Positions 9,712 through 16,176 of a stretch of 64,000 nucleotides of DNA are shown here, one piece after another. Source of the DNA: Paenibacillus radicis (ex Gao et al. 2016) (GTDB lineage Bacteria > Bacillota > Bacilli > Paenibacillales > Paenibacillaceae); NCBI RefSeq assembly GCF_014641555.1, contig NZ_BMHY01000012.1, positions 18,954 through 82,953 of the forward strand, read 5' to 3'. Numbering within the stretch: the stretch's first letter is position 1; every line of letters begins with the position of its first letter. A model generated the notes under the pieces. That model did not search any database. It saw only the letters and a list, made by a program, of their open reading frames with translations, and had not been told where the DNA came from. The position numbers and the translations under genes were made by a program.

Positions 9712-10155
9712 GTGAAAGTAGTCATACAGCGGAGCAAGCGCGCCGAAGTGACCGTTGACGGGAGCGTGACAGGTGCAATCGAGTTTGGTCTCGTGTTGCT
9801 TGTCGGCATAACTCATGAGGATACGGAAGCTGATGTGCGCTGGATGGCCGAGAAGGTGGCCGGCTTACGAATCTTTGAAGACGACAATGGCAAGATGAAC
9901 CACTCCGTCGTTGATATCGGCGGTCAGATCCTATCGGTCTCGCAGTTTACGCTATACGGCGACAGCCGGAAAGGGCGGCGGCCGAATTTCATGGCCGCGG
10001 CAAGACCGGAGCAGGCCCAGCCGCTCTATGAGCGATTTAACGAGGCGCTGCGGGCGTCGGGGCTAACTGTGGAGACTGGCGTATTCGGCGCTATGATGGA
10101 CGTTTCTCTCGTCAACTGGGGGCCAGTTACGCTCATTGTGGATAGCAAGGCTTGA
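9712..10155 (+). CDS. dtd: D-aminoacyl-tRNA deacylase
   Basis: This 147-residue cytoplasmic enzyme hydrolyses D-aminoacyl-tRNA, and also mischarged glycyl-tRNA, to keep D-residues out of proteins. It starts with GTG after GGAGGT. The family motifs are present: the SQFTLYGD active-site segment (about residues 79-86) and the NWGPVT cross-subunit motif carrying the Gly-cis-Pro that reads chirality (about residues 136-141). Length is standard. The 16-nt spacing from rel indicates co-transcription, and the next clear terminator is at 10491-10517. Confidence 0.96.
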   Translation: MKVVIQRSKRAEVTVDGSVTGAIEFGLVLLVGITHEDTEADVRWMAEKVAGLRIFEDDNGKMNHSVVDIGGQILSVSQFTLYGDSRKGRRPNFMAAARPEQAQPLYERFNEALRASGLTVETGVFGAMMDVSLVNWGPVTLIVDSKA

Positions 10156-10490
10156 GAGCGTGATTAGGGCATGTGGTTGAATTACCGATATGCATCGTTA
10201 CACCGCGAGCGGTGAGTATGTTCAGGCTTTATGCAGCTTATGCTGTATAAAGGCTTGAGACGTGATTGGGCCAGTATTTGGTCCACCGCGATCCTGCAAA
10301 ACCGCACGGGGTGCAATGAGTTTACGCAGGTATGATGCAGCATTATAAATTGCATGGATTGAGATACATGTTAAACCGGTTTAAACATACAGGCTTGTAT
10401 ACGGTTATGGCTAGTCGGAGAATAGTTGCAGCTATTCTCCGACTGCTGCATATTCAGCTTGAATGCGAGCGACGGGAGCGGGCAACACTA
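10156..10490 (+). other. Structured non-coding region downstream of dtd
   Basis: I see no convincing gene here. There are several potential hairpins: CACCGC/GCGGTG at 10201-10214, a CAGC/GCTG stem around 10230-10247, and a perfect 13-bp inverted repeat (10413-10425 with 10432-10444, 6-nt loop). A segment at 10147-10170 recurs with small changes at 10250-10272. The region ends at a strong intrinsic terminator, so it may be a long structured 3' UTR of rel-dtd or an independent small RNA. Confidence 0.4.
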
Positions 10491-10518
10491 GGGACAGCGG
10501 CAACGCGTCCCTTTTTTG
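10491..10518 (+). terminator. Intrinsic terminator
   Basis: GGGAC plus GCG pairs with CGC plus GTCCC (one bulged A, 4-nt loop) and is followed by six T. It probably ends the rel-dtd transcript. Confidence 0.8.
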
Positions 10519-10675
10519 TTTGACTGTGTGGCTTTGCTCTCCGCGGAGAAGCAGTATGGTGCATTTTCATCGCGTGGTGAGAAGGAGCGGAACAGCCGAC
10601 TTAAAGGGGCAAGCTTGCTATCCAATCAGGCGAAGGAGTCCCAAGCATATGCATCAATCCCGCAAGGAGCAAGGC

Positions 10676-10816
10676 ATGGAGCGAACGGCGCGCAGACTGA
10701 TCCATGCCGACCGTAGAGAGGCTCTGATCTGGTCGCAGCTCGAAGGCGACATCGAAGCAGCCGAAGAGTGGGCAGTGACCCCAATGGGTACGAAGCACGA
10801 CCAGCCCAGTAAATAG
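10676..10816 (+). CDS. Possible 46-residue protein of unknown function
   Basis: This short frame starts at ATG 10676, 6 nt after AAGGAG. A second in-frame ATG at 10649 also has an AAGGAG 10 nt upstream. The product is charged and mostly helical in appearance (MERTARRLIHADRREALIWS, then LEGDIEAAEEWAV) with no signal peptide or membrane segment. It lies between two intrinsic terminators (10491-10518 and 10855-10885), as expected for a monocistronic gene. I recognise no family, and chance cannot be excluded at this length. Confidence 0.45.
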   Translation: MERTARRLIHADRREALIWSQLEGDIEAAEEWAVTPMGTKHDQPSK

Positions 10817-10854
10817 CAGCAAACTGAATGTGTGTTAAATGGAGATGTGAGTGG

Positions 10855-10885
10855 AAGGCGTTCCCGTAAGGGGGTGCCTTTTTTA
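10855..10885 (+). terminator. Intrinsic terminator
   Basis: AAGGC at 10855-10859 pairs with GCCTT at 10876-10880, extended inward by a CCC/GGG stem around a GTAA loop, followed by a T-run. It sits 39 nt after the stop of the small frame at 10676. Confidence 0.75.
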
Positions 10886-10950
10886 TTTTGCGGAAGAGTA
10901 TAAGGCTGTTTCGCTTAGGACAATTTTGTTTTTATTAGGGGTTAGGTATG

Positions 10951-11143
10951 TCAAAATGCAAAAGTGCATTTTGATGATTGGCCATTTTTAGGCTGAAAAG
11001 GCGATCAAAATGTAAAAGTGCAGGTGAAATGGCCCCAAAGGGGCTATTTGGCTCATTTTAGCCCAATCAAACTGTATATTTGCATTTTGAAGGCAATTTA
11101 AGCCGAAAAAGTGCGTGGCAAAATGCACTTTTGCATTTTGATC
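10951..11143. repeat. Family A repeat, copy 1 (nested inverted arms)
   Basis: This ~190-bp element has four related arms: TCAAAATGCAAAAGTGCA at 10951-10968, a variant at 11005-11022, and two inverted counterparts at 11071-11090 and 11124-11141. The outer and inner arm pairs can form a long interrupted hairpin whose centre contains a GCCCC/GGGGC stem. Two further copies lie at 40783-40972 and 63212-63402. No coding potential is apparent. Confidence 0.85.
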
Positions 11144-11266
11144 ATATACGATCCGGAGAGAAGAGAATCAGGGCAGGGGGGAAGGTGAAATACATCAATA
11201 AATATGGATATAGATAGAAAATAATACTATAATTGTTTTACCTGAGGGAGGAGGTTTGGCTTAGTT

Positions 11267-11812
11267 ATGAAAAGGAAATTAGGTTTACCTCTAACTATAA
11301 TTGGTATTATAATTGCTGTCTTTTTAATATGTTTTCTATACATTGCTAGAGGGTATAATGTCAGTTTAGAAGGATTAAAGTATCAGCTAGGCGAAGAACA
11401 TGCACAGGTCTCGGAGTCTGCGGTGCTAAAAATCGATGGCAAGGTGAAGAAAAGCATTACCGGTCAGAGAACCTTCATTGGAACGATAGATATATCAGGT
11501 GATGATAATCCTGTGCCTAAAGAGCATAGGAAATTAGAAATCAAACTGCAGCGTGATGGCTCGGGCATCATTATATATAACTATAATGATAAGGGGATAC
11601 CCGTCATGTATAGTTACGGAACACTTTACACCAATTCAAATTTCAGTGAAGTAACCATCGCAATCTTTGATCGAAAGGAACAATCATCCTCAGGCTCTTG
11701 GAGAGCGGAGGACGGATTGATGTTCAGTGCGCCTGCAAACAGCAGGGATGAAGCTTTGGCAATCTCCAACAGACGGATGAGCCGGGTCTTACAAGACGTA
11801 ACTCTAAAGTAG
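11267..11812 (+). CDS. Membrane-anchored protein of unknown function
   Basis: This encodes 181 residues. GGGAGGAGG lies upstream of ATG 11267 with a somewhat long spacer. One N-terminal hydrophobic helix (about residues 6-27, ending in LICFLYIA) is followed by an outward-facing domain of about 150 residues with many alternating beta-like stretches. No cysteine motif or recognised domain is seen. The gene is AT-richer than its neighbours and lies between family A and family B repeats, which suggests an acquired region. No terminator is visible directly after it; the first one is at 12248, beyond the family B pair. Confidence 0.7.
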   Translation: MKRKLGLPLTIIGIIIAVFLICFLYIARGYNVSLEGLKYQLGEEHAQVSESAVLKIDGKVKKSITGQRTFIGTIDISGDDNPVPKEHRKLEIKLQRDGSGIIIYNYNDKGIPVMYSYGTLYTNSNFSEVTIAIFDRKEQSSSGSWRAEDGLMFSAPANSRDEALAISNRRMSRVLQDVTLK

Positions 11813-11880
11813 CTAAAGGTTTGCGGTTTGTAATTGTCCCTTCTCCTGTGCAATAGCTACCCCTTGAACTTAAACCTACC

Positions 11881-11990
11881 GACGGAGTGGCTTCGAGTTC
11901 ATGCTGACTTTTCGATGATTGCATCGTCCCGATCGAGTTAACGATCGGTGGCAATCAAGAACGGCAGCATGAGCCGAAACGACGGAGTCC
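11881..11990 (+). repeat. Family B structured repeat, copy 1
   Basis: The element runs from GACGGAGTGG to GACGGAGTCC. GTTCATGCTG pairs with CAGCATGAGC (10 bp, one wobble), TTCG with CGAA, GATTGC with GCAATC, and CCGATCG with CGATCGG around AGTTAA. The conserved core AATCAAGAACGGCAGCATGA is present. Copy 2 follows 146 bp later, with a shared CCCTTGAACTT leader before each. Confidence 0.85.
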
Positions 11991-12026
11991 AGTGCCCTTG
12001 AACTTGAATTTGAACTTAAACCAACA

Positions 12027-12134
12027 GACGGAGTGGCTTCGAGTTCATGATGACTTTTCGATGATTGCATCGTCCCGATCGAGTTAACGATCGGAGGCAA
12101 TCAAGAATGGCAGCATGGACCGAAGCCACGGAGT
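12027..12134 (+). repeat. Family B structured repeat, copy 2
   Basis: This is near-identical to copy 1 and in the same orientation. The outer stem has changed on the 3' side to CATGGAC, yet still pairs with GTTCATG through a G-U wobble. The GATTGC/GCAATC and CCGATCG/CGATCGG stems are kept. Confidence 0.85.
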
Positions 12135-12247
12135 CTCGCAACCGCTTTCTATTTTGTAATAATGCTGTAATCAATTTATAATCGTTCCTTAATATCGTTA
12201 ACCTATAATAGAACTCGACCCCCTTTTTAAAAATATAAATTTCTTGG

Positions 12248-12280
12248 ACCTACAACTCGTTTGTAGGTTTTTTTCTTTTT
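12248..12280 (+). terminator. Intrinsic terminator downstream of the family B pair
   Basis: ACCTACAA (12248-12255) pairs with TTGTAGGT (12261-12268) and is followed by a long T-rich tract. The only upstream plus-strand gene is 435 bp away, so this may terminate a transcript that contains the two family B copies. Confidence 0.8.
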
Positions 12281-12318
12281 ACGGACTTAAGTGGTGACAT
12301 CACAGGATAATGAAAAAT

Positions 12319-12368
12319 AAAAAGGCAGTATCAAAGACCAACTTCCCGGTCCATTGATGCTGTCTTTT
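12319..12368 (-). terminator. Terminator of the cidAB-like operon
   Basis: A long hairpin (arms about 12321-12337 and 12352-12368) abuts the minus-strand stop codon and gives a T-run on the minus strand. Confidence 0.8.
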
Positions 12369-12371
12369 AGT

Positions 12372-13052
12372 TTATAGAAACAAAGATACAATCCAAGGCG
12401 CTGTGCAAAGCGTAACGAAAGCAGTCAATAGCATGGCGATGCCCGCTACCGAGCCGGTCACTTGGCCGTATTCGAATGCTTTGCTGACCCCTGCGGAATG
12501 GGCGCTCGTTCCGAAGAGAACGCCTCGTGCGATCGGATTCCGAATTCGGCACCAGCGGACGATTAGCGGGCCGACAATCATGCCGAGCAGGCCGGTGATG
12601 AGTGTGGCAACGGCGGTAATGGTCGGCAATCCGCCAAGCATATTGGAAACGGCTAGCGCGATCGGCGTTGTAGCCGAGCGAGGGGCGAGCGTCTCCATCA
12701 TCTGTGCGTTCAGCCCAAGCAGCCGGGCCAACCCGGCGGAAGTGATAATGGCTGCGATAGCGCCCGAGCTGACGCTAACCGCAATGAGCAGGGCATTTTT
12801 TTTCAGCACATCAAGATGCTTGTAGAGAATGACGGCGAGGGCAACAGTAGCTGGCTCAATCATGTCGGTTAGTACACCTGCACCGTTGTTATATTGCTTG
12901 AACGGTACGCCTAACAGCTCAATTGCGATAATGATGATAGCTGGTGTGACTAGAAGCGGAGTTAGCCACAGCTTCGGATAAAAGCGGTAGAGACGCTTTG
13001 CACAGGCATATACAGCAATCGTAGCCAGCAGCCATAGTGCAGCCTCAATCAT
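12372..13052 (-). CDS. cidB: LrgB/CidB-family membrane protein
   Basis: This 226-residue polytopic membrane protein belongs to the LrgB/CidB family, which acts with LrgA/CidA partners in control of murein hydrolase activity, cell death or overflow metabolite export. It has about six to seven hydrophobic segments. The family-typical ATTPIALAVSNMLGG and GTSAHSAGVSKA segments are visible, at about residues 124-140 and 176-190. It overlaps the upstream partner gene by 4 nt (ATGA), so the two are translated together. With the divergent LysR gene at 13592 the arrangement matches the B. subtilis ywbG-ywbH-ywbI locus. Assignment to Cid rather than Lrg rests on the regulator type. Confidence 0.85.
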   Translation of the reverse strand: MIEAALWLLATIAVYACAKRLYRFYPKLWLTPLLVTPAIIIIAIELLGVPFKQYNNGAGVLTDMIEPATVALAVILYKHLDVLKKNALLIAVSVSSGAIAAIITSAGLARLLGLNAQMMETLAPRSATTPIALAVSNMLGGLPTITAVATLITGLLGMIVGPLIVRWCRIRNPIARGVLFGTSAHSAGVSKAFEYGQVTGSVAGIAMLLTAFVTLCTAPWIVSLFL

Positions 13053-13474
13053 CCTGCCACCCCTCCTTCACGTTGTTCCCGTTTTCCGCCGCCAACAACA
13101 GCTCCTGCCACAGCAGCTTCATTAGGCGCGATCCGCTGTGCAATCATGCCAGCACAGAGCATGACTGCGACCGTGCTGCCGATAATAGCGAGCAAAATTA
13201 CAGGACCGCTTGAGACGATTAAGCTTTTATAATTGACGATCCCTACAGTGGACGGGATAAAGAATAGCAGCATTTCGGCCAGCAGCCAAGCGGCTCCGGC
13301 ATCGACCCATTCGATGCGCAATAGTTTTGTTTTCAGCAGGGTGAACAATACAGCGATACCCGCAACGCTGCCCGGAATGGGCAAATGAAGCAGTTGAACG
13401 GCCAGAGCTGAAAGCTTGGAAATAACGATGAGCAGCAGAACTTGCCCAATCGTGCGAAGTGTTTTTCTGTACAT
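13049..13474 (-). CDS. cidA: CidA/LrgA-family holin-like membrane protein
   Basis: This 141-residue protein has four hydrophobic segments and belongs to the CidA/LrgA holin-like family. A family-typical stretch is LPIPGSVAGIAVLFTLL (about residues 31-47), followed by the conserved IPSTVGIV. The start codon at 13474 is preceded by GAGGAG. It is the first gene of the two-gene minus-strand operon and is read divergently from the LysR regulator. The C-terminus is unusually Gly/Arg/Glu-rich after the last helix. Confidence 0.85.
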   Translation of the reverse strand: MYRKTLRTIGQVLLLIVISKLSALAVQLLHLPIPGSVAGIAVLFTLLKTKLLRIEWVDAGAAWLLAEMLLFFIPSTVGIVNYKSLIVSSGPVILLAIIGSTVAVMLCAGMIAQRIAPNEAAVAGAVVGGGKREQREGGVAG

Positions 13475-13545
13475 GTGGTTCAGCTCCTCTTCTTGTTGCT
13501 TTCTTAGTGTACTGCAAGTTGTATTATAGGTAAAATGAATATACA

Positions 13546-13560
13546 GAATGATTTACATTC
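13546..13560. promoter_or_regulatory. Candidate LysR operator between cidA and its regulator
   Basis: The interrupted palindrome GAATG-ATTTA-CATTC (15 bp) sits in the 117-bp divergent intergenic region. That is the expected place for a LysR-type protein to control both its own gene and cidA. No effector can be read from the sequence. Confidence 0.45.
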
Positions 13561-13591
13561 CATTCGGCTATGATATAAATGGAGGGCTCAC

Positions 13592-14473
13592 ATGGATATC
13601 CGGCATTTGCAGTACATTAATGAAATCGTGAAGCAGCGCAGCTTCACCAAAGCGGCAGAGTCGCTGCATGTTGCCCAGCCTACAATCAGCAAATCGATCC
13701 GTAATTTGGAGAATGAGCTGCGCTTTGAGTTATTCAACCGGGATGGCAAAGCGGTGAAGCTGACGGATGCCGGAGAAGTGGTGTATCGCTACGCGCAGCC
13801 GATTCTGCAGCTGTTCGACAGCTTGACGGCGGAGGTTAACGATTTGTCGTTCCTTCATAAAGGCTCGATCTCGATTGGATTGCCGCCAATGGCAGGGTCG
13901 CGGTTTTTCCCCTCGGTACTCAAGCGTTTCCAGGAGCGTTATCCCGGCATTTCCGTACAGATGGTGGAGTACGGCGCAGTCCGAATTGAAGAAAGCGTCG
14001 GCAGTGGTGATCTGGATGTTGGCGTCGTCCTGACTCCTGTGGATACGGAACTCTTTGAATCAATCCCTCTCGTCAGAGAGAAACTAAATGTCATCATGCC
14101 GACTTCCCATCCGTTCTCGGGCAGACAGTCGATTGCCTTATCAGAGCTTTCTTCCGAGCGGTTTATTTTGTTCAGCAATGAATTTACCCTTCATGATCGG
14201 GTTATCGAACATTGCCGTGACGCAGGCTTCTCACCTCAGATTGTCTACGAAAGCTCACAATGGGATTTCATTACGGAGATGGTGGCGTCCGGTCTTGGCA
14301 TTGCTATGCTGCCGGAGACAATCTGCCGAGCGCTGGATCCTGTGCAAATCAGTTCAGTTCCGTTGATAGAGCCGATTATTCCCTGGGAGCTTGTTATGGT
14401 ATGGAGGCGGGAAGGGTATTTGTCACTGGCGGCTAAAGCTTGGATTGCTTTTGTAGAGGAAATGTTTGCTTGA
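13592..14473 (+). CDS. cidR: LysR-family regulator, CidR-like
   Basis: This is a 293-residue DNA-binding regulator. The N-terminal winged helix-turn-helix is clear (MDIRHLQYINEIVKQRSFTK, then AAESLHVAQPTISKSIRNLE), and the C-terminal periplasmic-binding-like effector domain starts near residue 90 (GSISIGLPPMAGSRFF). AGGGC lies upstream of the ATG. Its position, divergent from cidA, supports a role as activator of that operon in response to an overflow metabolite such as acetate or pyruvate, as known for CidR. The stop codon overlaps the -35 box of the hisS promoter. Confidence 0.88.
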   Translation: MDIRHLQYINEIVKQRSFTKAAESLHVAQPTISKSIRNLENELRFELFNRDGKAVKLTDAGEVVYRYAQPILQLFDSLTAEVNDLSFLHKGSISIGLPPMAGSRFFPSVLKRFQERYPGISVQMVEYGAVRIEESVGSGDLDVGVVLTPVDTELFESIPLVREKLNVIMPTSHPFSGRQSIALSELSSERFILFSNEFTLHDRVIEHCRDAGFSPQIVYESSQWDFITEMVASGLGIAMLPETICRALDPVQISSVPLIEPIIPWELVMVWRREGYLSLAAKAWIAFVEEMFA

Positions 14474-14498
14474 CTTTTCGGCCGTATACGGGTAATAT
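14470..14498 (+). promoter_or_regulatory. Promoter of the hisS-aspS T-box transcript
   Basis: TTGACT (14470-14475) and TAATAT (14493-14498) are 17 bp apart. The -35 box overlaps the stop codon of the LysR gene. Confidence 0.75.
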
Positions 14499-14509
14499 TA
14501 AGCCTTAAT

Positions 14510-14808
14510 ATCATAAAAATGATTTGTTGATGGAACGAAGTAATCCCGTGCACGTACCCAGAGATGGATGCCTAGGCTGCAAGCATCCTTATGGTGGCAG
14601 GATGAAGAGACCTTCCGGAGAACAATCGGCGAACGAGAATAGCTTTGTTGAACAGAGCTGACATTGAGTAGCCGATATGCGTGTAACGGGCGTTAACCGT
14701 TTATGAGCGGACAGGTCTTATAAGACAGTCCGGAATTTGGGTGGCACCACGGGAGTTCAGACTCTCGTCCCTGGCGATGAATAGTCGTCAGCGACGAGAG
14801 TCTTTTTG
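14510..14808 (+). promoter_or_regulatory. T-box leader of hisS-aspS
   Basis: This is a tRNA-sensing antitermination leader. The T-box core GGGTGGCACCACGGG (about 14739-14753) is diagnostic. The terminator hairpin pairs GACTCTCGTC (14760-14769) with GACGAGAGTC (14793-14802), followed by five T. Stem I occupies about 14520-14630, including the AGAGATGG-type region. A possible specifier is GAC (Asp) at 14609-14611, but I could not fold stem I well enough to exclude a His codon. Uncharged cognate tRNA would stabilise the antiterminator and allow hisS, aspS and probably tcdA to be transcribed. Confidence 0.92.
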
Positions 14809-14858
14809 CGTTCCAGATGAAGGCAACAAAGAACGGACAGGGGTCAGGAGGGAAAAGC

Positions 14859-16103
14859 ATGGCATTTCAGAAATTGCCGGGCACACAGGACATATTGCCT
14901 GGAGCGTCGGAGCGTTGGCAGTATGTGGAGCAGAAAGCTCGTGATATTTGCCGGCGGTACAACTTCCGTGAAATTAGAACGCCGATGTTCGAATCGACGG
15001 AGCTGTTTCAGCGGGGCGTAGGCGAGACGACGGATATCGTCGAGAAAGAAATGTATACGTTCACCGATCGCGGGGACCGGAGCGTGACGCTTCGTCCTGA
15101 AGGAACGGCTGGCGTTGTCAGATCTTATGTTGAGAACAAGCTGTTTGGCGAGCCGGATGTATCGAAGCTGTATTACATCGGTCCGATGTTCCGCTATGAG
15201 CGACAGCAAGCCGGCCGTTATCGCCAGTTCCACCAGTTTGGCGTCGAGGCGTTGGGTTCGGTTGATCCAGCTATTGATGCTGAGGTCATTGCGCTTGGTT
15301 ACAGCTTCTATACAGAGGTTGGCCTGAAGGGAGTCCGCGTGGAGATAAATTCCGTCGGTACACCTAAGGTTCGCGCCGATTTCCGTGAGAAGCTGCTGGC
15401 TTTTCTCGAGCCAAAACGCGAGTTGCTGTGCAAGGATTGCCAATCGCGTATGGACCGCAATCCGCTGCGCGTATTGGACTGCAAGAACGATCAGCATCAC
15501 TTCGAGGGGGCGCCTTCGATTCTCGACAGCTTGGACGAGGAGTGCAGCACGCATTTCAACAAGCTGCAGCAATACCTTTCCGATATGGGCATCCCTTACA
15601 CAATCAATTCACGTCTTGTACGCGGATTGGATTACTACACCCATACCGCTTTCGAGTATAAGTCGGAAGGCATCGGCGCTATCGATACAATCGGCGGCGG
15701 CGGGCGTTACAACGGTCTGGTTGCAGAAATCGGCGGTCCGGATCAGCCGGGCATCGGTCTCGGTCTTGGCCTCGAGAGAACGATCATGCTGCTCAACAAG
15801 CAAGCTGAGCAAGCAAGCGAGCCTCAGGTGGACGTCTATCTCGTTGGTCTTGGCGAGGCGGCGGAACGCGAAACGGCTAGACTTGTTTATCAGCTTCGTC
15901 AGGACGGCATTCGTGCGGAGCGGGATTATTTGGGCCGGAAAATGAAGGCGCAAATGAAATCGGCCGACCGTCTGCAAGCCCGGTACACCGCTATTCTTGG
16001 CGATGACGAGCTGTCGCGCGGAGAAATTGCACTGAAAGACATGGCGAGCGGCGAACAGCGCTTCGTAGCGCTTGATCAGCTCTCCGCCCAAGTGAAGTCT
16101 TAG
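14859..16103 (+). CDS. hisS: Histidyl-tRNA synthetase
   Basis: This 414-residue class II synthetase charges tRNA-His. The start at 14859 is set by AGGAGGG 6-8 nt upstream and by the family N-terminus MAFQKLPGTQDILPG; upstream in-frame ATG 14817 lies right after the T-box terminator and is not used. Motif 2 (MFRYERQQAGRYRQFHQFG), the histidine-specific LVRGLDYYTHTAFEY and GGGGRYNGL segments, and motif 3 (GIGLGLGLERT) are all intact. A C-terminal anticodon-binding domain starts near residue 320 (VDVYLVGLG). aspS follows 73 nt downstream. Confidence 0.97.
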   Translation: MAFQKLPGTQDILPGASERWQYVEQKARDICRRYNFREIRTPMFESTELFQRGVGETTDIVEKEMYTFTDRGDRSVTLRPEGTAGVVRSYVENKLFGEPDVSKLYYIGPMFRYERQQAGRYRQFHQFGVEALGSVDPAIDAEVIALGYSFYTEVGLKGVRVEINSVGTPKVRADFREKLLAFLEPKRELLCKDCQSRMDRNPLRVLDCKNDQHHFEGAPSILDSLDEECSTHFNKLQQYLSDMGIPYTINSRLVRGLDYYTHTAFEYKSEGIGAIDTIGGGGRYNGLVAEIGGPDQPGIGLGLGLERTIMLLNKQAEQASEPQVDVYLVGLGEAAERETARLVYQLRQDGIRAERDYLGRKMKAQMKSADRLQARYTAILGDDELSRGEIALKDMASGEQRFVALDQLSAQVKS

Positions 16104-16176
16104 TAAACAAACAAACAAGCAACAAGCTCCAACAGCAATTCCAACATTATCTGATCAAAAAGGGAGATTGAACTCT

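Noticed and set aside
10463..10675. N-terminal extension of the small frame at 10676
   Set aside because: It crosses the terminator at 10491-10518 and has a poor start region; only the 3' part has RBS support.
11724..12100. Two similar minus-strand frames over the 11.9-12.1 kb region
   Set aside because: They share MPPIVNSIGTMQSSKS only because they read the duplicated family B element backwards.
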